Shown here one piece after another: positions 31,986 through 43,835 of a stretch of 64,000 bases of DNA; the stretch's first letter is position 1, and each line of letters opens with the position of its first letter. The notes under the pieces are model-generated. The model worked only from the letters and a program-made list of their open reading frames with translations, did no database searches and was not told the DNA's origin. This stretch comes from Enoplolaimus lenunculus (Eukaryota > Nematoda > Enoplea > Enoplida > Thoracostomopsidae). The position numbers and the translations under genes were made by a program. The DNA is taken from contig JASANG010004046.1 in NCBI GenBank assembly GCA_030248215.1, positions 481,120 to 545,119 on the forward strand, written 5' to 3'.

Positions 31986-32240
31986 ACTGAGAATCTAAGC
32001 AGTTGGAAAAGCGGGCCTCAAGAGCAGGGATCGAAATCTCAACCTACGGTTCTTTAAGCGAACACCTTACCACTGGGCCAAGTAGCCCGTCTCTCCAGCT
32101 GCATTTTTCGTCGACTATACATGTCGAGCTTATGCTGCCAGCTAGCATACATTCAGTGCACTGCACTATATTGCATGTGCACATAACGGACAAGCATGTT
32201 TCACATGCTTGCAGTGTTAACTGACATCCAAATCTCATTA
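31986..32240 (-). mobile_element. tRNA-derived SINE, minus strand
   Basis: On the minus strand GGGCTACTTGGCCCAGTGG (box A) and GAGATTTCGATCCC (box B) are spaced as in a tRNA, but the stems no longer pair well. The body (CTCTCCAGCTGC ... CGACTATACATGTCGAGCTT ... ATGCTGCCA on plus) recurs, diverged, at about 43722-43835. It differs from the TTAA MITE family. Confidence 0.6.
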
Positions 32241-32525
32241 CCTGCGTTCAGTACAGTTGTGTCATTTTCAATTATAAGCGCAGAAATAAGGTGACAAAAT
32301 GCTTGCCTGACTGGCTGAGTTCAATCAAATTATTTTCTTTGTTGTATATTCAGGACTTGCTTATGTTTAATCTATTTTAATAACTTAGCGTTTATTATTT
32401 GCTGTGGCCGTGCATACATTAATTATTTGATACTGTTCGGCTATGGCTGCCAACAGCTGAGAAAATACATTCTATTAAGTTACGTTGCGTAACAGATTTA
32501 CAAAACAATTAACCTTTGTGGTACC

Positions 32526-35500
32526 ATGACAGAGACAACACTTGCATCAAAAGCAACAAAAGTCCCAAGAAGCGTTCAAAAGCAGGAAGCTCAATATGAT
32601 CCCGTTGATACCTACGGACCTTGGGTTGTTCGGGTACGCTTTTGTATATATGTGTTTATATAAGTACTAATAGCGATAAGTAATATTTCAAGTGGCGTAC
32701 CTAGTGTTCGTTTCTGGTGTTTCATACAGTGCCGAAACACGCTAGGGATCCCCAAAATTCCAAATAGCAAAGGCACATATAAATTATATATCATAAGCTT
32801 CGCCATGTTACAAAGTGGTTTGGCATCTGAATATTGTAGGTCCGATTTACTCTGATTCTCGGTATATGTAAAATTGCTATTCCAATTCCTGTTTTAATTC
32901 CGACTAAATTCAGTTCTGTTTGACACCCTGATGCGGTGGAACGTTGTTAAATATGCACCTTGGTTGTACATTCTTTATGTCTGCAATTTCTTTCGACAAA
33001 TCCTTATATGTACATGCTGCACAGATGATAACGGAGGTTGTTAAACGCTGGTTTTGAACTTGTAGCACACACTGAATGATCTCACTACATTCGCAATGTT
33101 GATTTAACGTCATATACGTGTATTAATATTTATAGGGTGTGGCTGTTGCATCTGGTGCAGCTGGACTGTTTTTTCTAACGCATAGGTTAAAGTTGGTAAG
33201 CGTACATTTGCATGTATTTTGTTGAAGTCGGCAGTTTTAAGAAATTAGTTATATTGTGAAGCCTTTGGAGATATAACGTAAGCTACTTTGGTGTAACTAT
33301 TATTATGTATTATAGTGAATGTTTCTGTTGTCGAAAATTTATTTGCGCAGATTAGATTTAGGAGCGCATTGAAGTATGATGGGAGGCAAAGGCATGCTTA
33401 TTCGAATCAACTTGGGTTTTCTCATAGTCAGTGAGATGAGGCGAGTGGGGAAAACGTTTTTTTGTTTTAGTTTACAACATTTCGCAAAGCCTCTGATATC
33501 CCGAGCCGATTCGTAGAAAGTAATGCTCGTTTGCGGGGCCGCGTGACGCTCGTCAAAGATGACGGGACGTTGCAGGTTGCGCATGTACCTTTACTGCCGA
33601 AACCATTTAAATTTGGTAAAAGTAAGCGCGGACAAAATTGATTGTTAGCGTATTATCGTAGAAGTAGCATATATCTTAGTTTTAGGCTTGGCAAACATAT
33701 GTATATAACTAGTTTAATGCAGACCGCTGAGTAGGTACCTATATGTTCGGCGCTGTGAACTTTTCAGTGTCTTTGATTTGCAGTAGTAGTCACAGTCCGG
33801 CGGTCATAGTATTTTTGGGGGGATGCAGGCCTTTATTATTGTAGCTTGGATATGGATTTTTAATTTTTTACATTTTTGCTTTTGAAAAATCACCTGCATT
33901 CAAACCATTTCGGGGGCAATGGAAGGTACGTGAATTGCTGCTTGGCACCGCATTACAGTTTGTTATCCAACTGTTATCTACTTACGGACTTACAACACCG
34001 TCCAGTGCCGGACGACGCTGAAGGGCACAGCATGACAAGTATAGGGGCTAGTCACCGTAGAGATTGTATAGAAAATTTTGCAGTAGTCCTTATTCTTTGT
34101 CGATTGTTTGCTTAAGCTAGGCCTCTATCCAGTGCAATTGACGTTCGGTTAGCTGCCGTTAAACTTGACTCTAAAGCAATTCCGTATTTGCATCAACGCG
34201 CTGCTGGCAAAACTGTCTGGTTTTACTTGATTCATAAAAACGATGCACGAAATCAGGTCGATGCCGAAGTTATTGTACCTAAGGTGCGTGACTAAATGAG
34301 ATTTTTGGTGTGCGCATGTTTCAGTCTACATCTTAAGTGATACTTCAGCGTAACAACGATATGTTGTTTATAGTAATGTTATAATTTTTTACAAGCGTCT
34401 TAAGAATTAACTGTGTTTCGTGAAGGGTATTTTACCGAAAATACCAGAGTTGATGCCGGACACTTCTATGTCCGGCTAATATTTAAGTGTAAATTTCAAC
34501 TAAAATTCGAACATAATCACGCTAATTTAAACTTTGCTTCGTGAAGTACTTATTTTAATCGTTTTTGAACAAAATCTACAGCGAAACAATGCTTTTTTCG
34601 TCATAAATCACTGTTTGATATACAGTTCCGTTATACTTTTCAACAATAAATGTTCGGCAATATAGAATACCGGAGCCAGACATTGATTTTTTGCCGGCCT
34701 ATTATATATGTACACGTACAGACTAAATATTAGAGTCTGCAAATTCAGGCAACTCTAAAATGTCTTTGATGTAGCGCGAAACCAGTAAATTTGTAATATT
34801 TGAAGCTCTAAGTTTGAAATTTAGTACGTTTAGTAACCATAACCAACTGCTGATAAGACACAAACGAACTCACAACTTGTTTGACGTCGAAATTCAGTAT
34901 CTGGTGGGTGGGAGCGGGACACCCCACAGAGCCAACGGTCCCAAGGCTGATGCCCGCAATGCTTCAGAGTGGTGGTCATCATATGACTTTATGTTGAAAT
35001 CTACACATCAACGTTTTCATATCAAACTGAAAACTTAGGACTCTAACACGAATACAGCATTTCAGGTGGCATTTATCAGCCAAAACACCGTTAAATGATC
35101 CCGGAAGTGAATATTATATGGTAAAAGTCAGCACAAAAATAATGTATAAATATGATTCCAATCAGAAATAATATATGTATATCCTTTTTTAGTTTGATAT
35201 ATGTATTTCTACTACTTAACAAGAAAAAACGTTTTTTGAAAACCCTTTCTTAATTCGACCTCAGGTTCAACCTGGAGACCCCCCACAAAGATAGTAAGAG
35301 GAAGAGACCAGAGGTTAATTAAGGCAAACATTTTATAAATTTGCAGTTGTTAACCCGGTGGTATATCATTTTGCGTAGCAGGTTGTGTTTTAAGTAACGA
35401 AGTTGACTTTGTGTTCGGCGGTGATGTTATAAGAGGAATTTTCGATCGTAAACTGCATGTTCTTGTTTACGGTATGACATTGTGTCTAATCTTCTCTCTG

Positions 35501-36427
35501 AGCTGAACATAAGTTATAGATTTTGGTCGTCCGTGTCAGGGTGAAATCGGAATTTTGATTCCGATTACAATTCCGATTGGAAACGAATTCCGATTCCGAT
35601 TGCACAATCTATCCGAATCGGAATTTTGAAATTTTAAAATTCAGTATGATTTATCAATAATTGATTCTAGTTTAGTTTTACAGAACCAAAAATTATCGCC
35701 AATTATTTCATGCGACCTTTTCGAAAATGTTTCGCTTTGCACCCTGAACGCTGTACCTAGGTGTAGTTCTTTCTAACGTTTGTACATCCATTGCAACAAA
35801 AAATCTTTTACTCTGTGAAATTGTGGAAAAAGTCGGCAAAAGTTTTGGTAACATAGTAGATAAATTTGTTGGTGTTTGTTGTATGCGTATTTTCAGATTT
35901 ACCCGTTTCGATCAAGTCTAAACCGTGAGGTTATACGTCGTGGGTTAGGTCGGCTCCCAGGGCTTGACGATGCCACGGGGACACATTTGCGACAACTAAA
36001 GCAATCAGCTGAATATGCACGCCTGACACAACGGTTACTAATTTCTGAAAGCGTCGCTCATCGCCGCCGTTTAGGGCTTTGGTCTGATCCATCTAGGTTT
36101 GAAGCGTTTTCGACTTTTCCAAGCGTTGCTGGAGTCATGATTAAGCATTCAGCGCCCTATCAAGCTGTAGGACACGTTACCGCAATGACGCGAGACGCCA
36201 TGCAATATGCAACCGCTCAAGCACGAACGGTACAAGCTGAAGGTGAGCGCTACGCGGTGCAGTCTGTGGTGCCGAAAATTCGAATTGCCGTTGATAGAGC
36301 GAGCGAAATATATTCGAAAACGGAGTCAGTTCGTCAGTTGTTTTGGGAAATATCGCGTAATTTTTATTTTATGACTTTGAACATTTATTCAAAGTTGATA
36401 AAGACCATACGCGAAAAAAGGGGATGA
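32526..36427 (+). CDS. C3orf33: C3orf33-family mitochondrial membrane protein (SNase-like domain)
   Basis: Five exons join in phase: 32526-32633, 33136-33195, 33471-33615, 34117-34283 and 35897-36427, for 336 residues. All introns are GT-AG. Residues about 37-52 (GVAVASGAAGLFFLTH) form one membrane segment. SDIPSRFVESNARLRGRV, then GTLQVAHVPLLPKP, then VRLAAVKLDSKAI matches the C3orf33 pattern SDIP.EFI....KLRGR...GL.IEHIP. SSLNREVIRRGLGRL matches the family's LN.EILRRGLGK. As I recall, family members sit in the mitochondrial inner membrane and organise membrane subdomains. The C-terminal 130 residues are longer and less conserved. The last intron carries a hAT-like MITE (35537-35746). Exon 4 uses a TTAAG acceptor because it alone keeps the frame. 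Confidence 0.85.
35537..35746. mobile_element. hAT-like MITE in the C3orf33 intron
   Basis: 210 bp bounded by CAGGGTG and CACCCTG. The interior begins with repeated ATTCCGATT words. The ends match the hAT-type CAGGG(T/G) pattern and the element at 38585-39038, but the flanking 8-mers (GTCCGTGT, AACGCTGT) match only in part, so it is an older copy. Confidence 0.55.
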
Positions 36428-38576
36428 AGCAGCACTTGAACCCCTTGTCAGCTTTAGCAAGAGTCGATAATGATTCTTTGAGCATGAATGTGCAACTTTC
36501 TAATGCGCGTGTGGCGTGAAAGCTACCACCGCACATTGCGCTTTGTTCATGCCCCGTTATATATAGGGAAAGAGTCGACTAGTTACAGTACACACTTCAA
36601 AATAGAAAAGGACAACCAATATTGAATCAACAATATGAACGGGCAACCTTTATACAGAGTGCACTGTTGCAATTTTTTCTTTCACGATTTGAATCATCCA
36701 CTCTTGGTTTGGTTATAGAGATTTGTTAACATAAACACTTGGAACTGGAAGGAAGAGGCTTAGGTTTTGAGGCACAGGCTTTGCGGGCATGCCGTTATAG
36801 TTAACGTAAACTGTAATTGAGTTTTGGAGTATTGCCTTGTTTGTGATTTGTACACGACATCGATGATTGCTCGTGTATGACAGTCAGAACAGGTTACGTT
36901 TTCAAAGCATTGGTACGTGTACGAATCAGTTTGTTTTAACCATATTCTATAGAGAAAACGCCATGAGTAACTTAACGCAAAATACATACGCGAAGTAATA
37001 TATAATGCCCAGTGTTTAACGAATCTTACCGTATGCGTAGTTTTATATTTACACATCTAAAAAAGTCATTGAAGTTAATTCAAAGCGTAAAACTAAAGCG
37101 GTTGATTTGGTTGAGTGTTTCGTAAAGAGTATATTATACGAACTTTCATTTCAATGCTTTGCAGCACCATTAATTGGTACCTGATGCGGGCTTCAAGTTA
37201 TAACTGGGGCAGCCCGGAATACGTTTTCTCCATCTGGTTTCGTTGTCAACAAAATATGATCTTAATAGCGGTTATGTAGACAAAATGCGAATGTCACGTG
37301 GCATTGGCTTATAATTTCCTGATCTCAAGTATTCATCGTATACGAACAGCTTTGGCACATGATGCCATGGGGCATCTTATAGCGAATATCATGATATTCC
37401 GAAATTCTATCGAATATCACATTCTAAAATTCCATTGATAGGGGATCAGCGTGTAGACATAATGTTATCCGCTATTGTAATAAATAGGGACAAAACGTGT
37501 TCCAGGTTGCCCCAGTTATAACTTGAACATTGAATATATATTCCCAAGTCTTGGTATGCCGAATCCTACATGTTATATTTAGTGCGATTTTTGTAGCATT
37601 ATAATGTGCGTTATTTTGTTTTATTAAAATGAATCGTTAGTAAAGTTTATTGTTTAGAGTTTTTAATTCAAAGTTTGTATTGCCTATTTTTTCACTAACC
37701 CTCTTAACCGCCTTTTATGGGCGAGTTGAGCTGAATTTCAACAAGTTGTAAGTTTCAAGTACTGCCTCTTGCGTTAATTTTTATGTTCTGCAACTTCGTT
37801 TTTAAGTTTCCTTAATGCTTTATACCCTGAATCGAGGATGACTGTTAGGCAAGACGAATGTAAAGCTGCGTGTGGTCGGTTTTTTTCTGGTCCATGCTTC
37901 AGCACATGATAAGGATATAGTAGTGGTCCCTTATGTGCGACCGTCTTATAATGCGACAAATCAGATGTAGTTTTAATGTATTTCGGCTGTATACCAAGCT
38001 AGATTTTTAATAATACATCATTTATTGGGAAGTGCTGACTAGTGATGGGCATTGATATTTGTCATATCCGACGATTCTTGTTCGATTTTTTAGCCGGATA
38101 TCTGAAATTAATTTATTTATTTCGGGTATCACTAACTCTATTTGCATTTTTTGTTTCCGAACCTCGGTTGTTTCTTAAGCACCTGTTTTAACTTATTGCT
38201 CTAAGGGAAGTACCTTGACCCATGAGCTGATTGTTATGAGCGCAAAACATACAACTCAAAAATACTGTGTACTAATCCACCGGTTTTGAGCAACGCGCAA
38301 AAGTAAGGTAGGGACCTCATCACCATTTTATCAGAAAAAATTTCTACTGGGGGGCGTACGCCCTCCCGTTCCTATACATCTGCTAATGCCCGCTTTCTCA
38401 CTAGACCACAGTAGAGTAGGCTTAAATTTTAGACTCATTTTTTGCTTGGGCATAGGAGTTTTGTTTTAGACTTGTGTTTATTACGTTGAAGAGGCTTAAA
38501 CTTAGGAATATGCTTTGGTTGTTACATTGCTAAAAGTATTGGTCCAAATTTTTAGGACCCGCTCTGGTCTTAATAT
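36428..38576. other. Intergenic, nothing recognised
   Basis: AT-rich. A minus-strand frame at 36760-37056 has no recognisable product. 38308-38345 is a fragment of the ATGAGGTCC repeat, and about 38420-38520 holds weak TTAGGC-like words. Confidence 0.4.
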
Positions 38577-38584
38577 ATTAGAAC

Positions 38585-39038
38585 CAGAGTGCAACCGGAA
38601 TTATAAAATACCGGAACCGGAAAGTTAAAAAAATACCGGAACCGGAAAACAATCAATACTTGTAACCCAAAAATTCATTTTTAGAGCTATTTTATCGCTA
38701 TTAAAGGAAAAAATACTTTAATTATTAACGATATGAAGTAAAATCTTAAAATCCTATAAAACACCATTTACAATGCCAAAATCCTGAAACAAATGCAGAA
38801 GCTGAATACGTATGACATGGAGTATGGCACAAATTGCAAATTTTGGCAGTACATGCTTAGAAAATTTTAGAAAACAAGTGTGAATAATATGCCAATTTTT
38901 CTTAAATTTTCGAATGATAAAAATTTTCAATACTGAAAAATTCCGGTGAAAAATTACCGGATTTATATATATTACCGGAACCGGATAGTCACAAATACCG
39001 GATTTCCCTACCGGGACCGGAATTCCGGTTGCACCCTG
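38585..39038. mobile_element. hAT-like MITE with perfect 8-bp target duplication
   Basis: 454 bp. The left end CAGAGTGCAACCGGAATT and right end AATTCCGGTTGCACCCTG are inverted repeats with one mismatch, flanked on both sides by ATTAGAAC (38577-38584 and 39039-39046). CAGRG ends and 8-bp duplications define hAT elements. Sub-terminal TACCGGAACCGGA words repeat near both ends. The AT-rich centre has no coding capacity. Confidence 0.9.
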
Positions 39039-39046
39039 ATTAGAAC

Positions 39047-41004
39047 ACAGTGCCGATTTGGCTCCTCATGACTTGCCCTCATGATTTCGATTAAATTTTA
39101 ATTTTTAAGGCTTAAATATATACTTTCACTTTTCGTATCGTATATGGACTGCTGTGGAATAAAATTTTTTTCAACAGTTCAGAAATTTCTATTTTTATGT
39201 ATATTATTGTGTAAAAGCGAAGCGCTGAGTTGAATTGCGTCATTTTTGCGTTGGATGCTGGTTTAGCGCACCTAATTTGCTAGTACTCTTTGAATTACTT
39301 TTGCTTCAAAATAAGAACCAAGACTATTAAGAAACTCTTTTTCCGTTAAACGAACTGAAGCTATTTATACTGTATAAACGGAACAACTATAAGCTACATG
39401 TTAATAGTTAGCAGATAAATTTGTAAGTGATAGAAAAATTTTAATTTTGTAGTAGATATGAGTGGCGCTATACTTTTCGTGTGGCGATTTTCGACGCCGT
39501 ACGGACTGCAAGTTAAAAAATTTTGTTTATGAATTGTTATGCGATGCCATGTAAAAATTCACATACTTTGCGGACGTCATTAAAAGCATAGCGGCATCTA
39601 GTCCGTGCTATCTTAGACAGTTAATTCAAGAAGCAGAAATTGTTTGTTCTGGGACCATGGGACAAGCCCACGGCTTATGATATGATCCTTTCTTCCGTTG
39701 TTTTTTTCCAATTGTAAATCGTCTGTATAATCATTTTATTCTCACAGTTTGAAATAGAATTAACCAATTCAACCCAAACCTTAGAAATGTTAGTTGCACC
39801 AGCTATTTCGTCAATAAATTTGTAAAACTTTCGCTAACATTTTCCTATCTAAAATGTTTTTCAAAAAACTGAAACGCCTTACAGCTTAAATATAAGTTTT
39901 TCGTTTCCAGTATTTAGAGTCCCTGCATCCGCTTTACGTAATACAACCACGTTATTTACTAGTTCGAAGCACGTGGAACGTGGCTCTAGTTAAGGAACAT
40001 AAATCGACCGCCAAAGTGTAAAGGTGCAAGTACTTTTAGTGCCAACTTCTCTGTGTAAAGATTTGTCAACCATGGCTTTCAAGTGAAGTACAGAAGAAAA
40101 GGTGATAACACCAAAAAAGTTTGTTAAGTTTGTAATGTGACTGTGGTTTCCAGAAGACATCACATGAATACAGTATACCGATAATCATAACTAGCATCAC
40201 GAGGCCTGTTGCGGCCCTCAACAAAGCTTTACTTTTTTGTCATGAACGATCAGCTTAAGATACCGGTCTAAGAGTAACACACTCAGACGTTTTATTCTAT
40301 AGTTATCTCAAAAATTTGCTCTTTTTCTGAATGCTTAATTTGAAAACACAAGATGAAATGATAATAATAGATGAGTTTCAGTTTGAAATAGTAACATGAC
40401 TAGCATTCTTTTACGTTTGAGAATGTACGAAACGCTGTGACAATGAGAACTTAAGTTGACACTATGTTAATAGTAGCAGTAACTAGGTTGTTTGGTGGTG
40501 TATGAATTTTTTAACCAAACTTTTTTGTTCCTGACATATTTTCCAGGAATCTGAGTTCTTTTTGCTGCTGTCGTACTTTATAATCTTGGTGTCGCACAAA
40601 ATGGAGTGTCTGTCGCACATTAAGGGTTGATCTGACCCATTATCTGTGACAGCAATTGGTTTTAAAATTAAAACAGTTGCCGTTTCCGCGATGCTATCAG
40701 ATACAGTCCATAATTAAATATATGGTAGACGAAAGTATTTTCATCTACCTCGTTAAGTGTGGTTAACATTGCTTTTGTTTGTGTCTACCAGTACTCATTT
40801 ATTTCTCAAGAATATAAATTGCATTTTTATTTTTCAAATTACTGTCGCACATATGGAACCTTACTAGTTTGTTGTTGTCCACGGTCCAAACGGATATAGG
40901 ACCTAGAGTCGGATAGTGACTTACCGGACCCATTGTGTGATGTTGGACACAGTTTGTGTGCCGTTGGACACATTTGAGTCACCGAAAAGAAATGTTTAAC
41001 TAAA

Positions 41005-41005
<1 letters not shown>
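39047..41005. other. Intergenic, nothing recognised
   Basis: AT-rich with no protein-like frame or clear repeat. Confidence 0.4.

Positions 41006-41066
<61 letters not shown>
41006..41066. repeat. (TTA)n microsatellite
   Basis: About 20 uninterrupted TTA triplets. Confidence 0.95.
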
Positions 41067-41787
41067 GTATTAGATTTTTCAGTTTACTTCAGTGTGCAAA
41101 ACAGTCCATCTTTAAATAGTCGTTTTATTTATGATATCCAATGCCGTGAGTCGAAATATCCGGCATCTGGTAGGTTTTTACCAGAGCCAGGTACGGATGA
41201 CGGTTTTTCTTTAGATATTAAAAAACGGCCATATGTCCGGTCGCAGTTGTAACGAATATATTTTATGTCTTAAGTAGTTTCCTCGAGATAATTAAGGATA
41301 ACTTTGGTTGGTGATTCGGAGAGCACATCAGAAGTTAACTACAACCAATTTGTATTTTGTTCAGACTGTCGAATATCTTGCTGCACATCTTCAGCAATTA
41401 AATTCTTTTTGAGCAATCTTAGTTACTCTTAGAACTGGTTTGAAGCTCCAAAATAAATCGGTTGGATAAAACAATACGGTCAGAATTTGCTTTCGGGATT
41501 TCCTTTCCCGGCTACTGTATTGATCCGAATAAGAGGGTGGTAATAAGATGAGGTCCCCATTTTGAGTCCCAATTAATAGGAGTCCGTATCCCTAATAAGA
41601 GCCCGTAAGCGGATAGAGTCCCTAAACCCTAATTAGAGTCCATCAATGACAATTAGCTCAAATTGTAGCGCATTAATGACTCCAAGACCATATAAAGTTG
41701 AGTTCGAAACTTAAAGCGTACTTAAGTTTTGAAAATAACAATCCAAAGTATAACCTTGCATTATCGCTCAAGCTTTTGATGCAAGGC

Positions 41788-41959
41788 AAAAACGTTTAAT
41801 TCAACGAATAGTTGCAATACCGAATATATCAGCAAGCGAAGGACGGCGTAGGGCGGGTTAAAAATAAATAACAGTCCGTAACCGAATATCAAGGGGGGAG
41901 GTACCATCTGGAGAGGCCAAATAAATATCAGTCCCCCTCTTATTCGCGTCATTACAGTA
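41788..41959. repeat. Dispersed repeat family, copy 2
   Basis: Diverged match to 3337-3502 in the same orientation. It carries AAAACGTTTAATTCA, GGTTAAAAATAAATAA, GTCCGTAACCGAATA and CCCCCTCTTATTC in order. Confidence 0.75.
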
Positions 41960-42114
41960 TGTTTCTAATAAAGCTTAACGGGACCAGAAAATATTTGGTT
42001 ACTAAAACCATATTGGCGCAAAAACGCAGCCTTTTTCAAATTTTATACTTAATGTTATGTTTTATTTTTTAAGTATTATAATTAATAACATTGTTATATA
42101 ATAATCAAGTATAT

Positions 42115-42390
42115 ATGATATTTTCATTGTTACCGGCATGCTCAGGGCGACCGGTCTCGCTCTTGACCGCTTGCGTTCGGTTTTACCGTCGAAACTATTT
42201 GTGTCGTGCTCATCGGCCGTGGAAGTACAATACTTCAATGCGAACTCACGGAATTGATAAACGTTTACAGTCGATGACAAGTCGCCGCATTGTGATGCGT
42301 CGGATTTATCGTGATCAAGGATTTTTCGGATTTGGTCACCGAGATTTGTACCGCGACCAAGATAGGCAGTTGAATTATCCTATTGCTTGA
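42115..42390 (+). CDS. MRPL34: Probable mitochondrial ribosomal protein bL34m
   Basis: A single-exon frame of 91 codons from the ATG at 42115, about the length of human MRPL34 (92). The first ~35 residues are Arg-rich and lack acidic residues (SLLPACSGRP ... FYRRNYLCRAHRP), as in a mitochondrial targeting peptide. MRTHGIDKRLQSMTSRRIVM followed by RRIYRDQG matches the bL34 core (K.RKHGF..RM.T..GR.VL.RR..KGR). A C-terminal extension (FFGFGHRDLYRDQDRQLNYP) is unusual for bL34. The protein would sit at the tunnel side of the mitochondrial large subunit. Divergence at the usual KGR end keeps confidence moderate. Confidence 0.6.
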   Translation: MIFSLLPACSGRPVSLLTACVRFYRRNYLCRAHRPWKYNTSMRTHGIDKRLQSMTSRRIVMRRIYRDQGFFGFGHRDLYRDQDRQLNYPIA

Positions 42391-42718
42391 AGCGGAATGC
42401 GGTTGGAAGATTTTTCGAGTCGAGTTGAATTTTAAAGTTGACGTGACAGTTTGAATGGTAGGGTTGGATTGGAACCGTGGGTCACGAGATAAAGTTTTTA
42501 ATTTTGTATGAATGTTGAAACGGGATATATATTGCTTAGAAAAACATTGTACAATACAATATAGGTTTAAAAATGTTACAAGCGAAACATAAATAGGCTT
42601 ATAGTGCAAGAATGTCGAATTTTAGGATTAGCGTACCAAAACGAGAACTCTGGTTGCATGCTAATTTGTTCTGATGGAGGTCGTTGTTTTCAAGATTTTT
42701 ACACGAGTTTGGAAATAT

Positions 42719-42865
42719 GGCCCATGTAAAGGCCAGAGGCATGAACGCTATTCCGCGGCACTGGAATAGAGTAAGCTTAAGCTTTAGACTATTTTTTGAT
42801 TTGGTTAACGCTTAGGTATAAGCTCATTCTATACTACTGTCTCGTCCCGGCTTTATACATTGGCC
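42719..42865. mobile_element. GGCC-ended MITE with 8-bp target duplication, second clear copy
   Basis: 147 bp. The left end is GGCCCATGTAAAGGCCAG and the right end reads GGCCAATGTATAAAGCCGGG in reverse complement. It is flanked on both sides by the perfect GGAAATAT (42711-42718 and 42866-42873). The core contains GTAAGCTTAAGCTTTAG and AACGCTTAGG, degenerate relatives of the TTAGGC-like hexamers in the 3094-3276 element. Confidence 0.85.
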
Positions 42866-43257
42866 GGAAATATACACACAAATGGTGAATAGCGATTCTG
42901 TCATAAAATATCTGTCATTAAAATAATTCGTAGAACATTTGCCACGGTTTTTGGTTTTTGATATGTGCTGTGTAGTATTTAAGTAGGATAGAAGAGGAGT
43001 ACATTCATAACTAAAAAGTGTTTCTTTACTTCTGGGTGTTAATATGATCGAATTAAAATGAGTTTGAACTTTTAATGAATATTACTAATCAACCCAATCA
43101 GCAGCTGCAGCTCAGCATTTCGTTGTGTAACTTTTTTAAATTATGCTGAAAAAAATTCAACTGAGGTGGGGATAGCGGTGGTGGGTACATGACGACTGCG
43201 TCTAAGTACGCCCTGCGTCCTTGAAAAGGATTTGGAGGCAAAGTAATTGTATATTAT

Positions 43258-43482
43258 ATAACCCTTTCCAAATACAAATAGTAAACCAGCAATGCATACA
43301 GTACCAGGCCAGAATTTAACATTCTTTACATCGTACGTGCATTCTACACTCTCCACAAGATGTGGATGCTATCTGGGTCTGATGGTACTCATAACCAGCT
43401 CCCAGCCGTGAGGATGAAGTTGAGTTAGAGTCCTAGCTTGAAATTAAATCAAATTAAAAATAAACATGTCAGAAAGAGTTAA
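43258..43482 (+). mobile_element. Decayed TTAA MITE with tRNA-like block
   Basis: The right end ACATGTCAGAAAGAGTTAA and left end TATAACCCTTTCCAAAT are weak inverted partners of the TTAA MITE ends. Between them are CAGCTCCCAGCC and GAGTTAGAGTCCTAGC, matching in order the anticodon-region and box B parts of the intact copies. Confidence 0.5.
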
Positions 43483-43721
43483 CAGTTTCCATGTTCTAAT
43501 AGTTTAGTGAAAACATTCGCAAAAATGTATGCGGATGTAAAGATCCGCACTTAACTTTGTGGATGCTGGCATTCGCAGCATCTCTAGTACGTATATATGC
43601 ACTTAAAATGGTTTATTACAAAGTTGAAAAGTGTTTTTCGGTTGTCGGCCTATATGTAAAACCAATCCGAATCTACGCACCTTTTTAAATACATTTGATT
43701 TTGAAGTCGCAAAAACATCGT

Positions 43722-43835
43722 TAAGCGAATTGGTCTGCACTACGCCATATAGGCCGCCTCTCCAACTGCTGTCATGTTCGACTATATGTCTCAACTTGAA
43801 TGCTGCCAAGAAACAGCAAAGCATACCGTGCATTG
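43722..43835 (-). mobile_element. tRNA-derived SINE fragment, copy 2
   Basis: Diverged match to 32050-32160. Shared blocks in order are TTAAGCGAA, CCGCCTCTCCAACTGC, TTCGACTATATGTCTCAACTT and ATGCTGCCA. Confidence 0.55.

Noticed and set aside
33339-33584. Minus-strand frame in the C3orf33 locus
   Set aside because: It is antisense to exon 3 of C3orf33, which has clear homology and splice sites.
34814-35038. Plus-strand frame containing GGSGTPHRANGPKADARN
   Set aside because: It lies in the last intron of C3orf33, has no family match that I can name and no splice support.
36760-37056. Minus-strand 98-residue frame with several Cys
   Set aside because: No recognisable domain, start context or splice sites; likely chance in AT-rich DNA.
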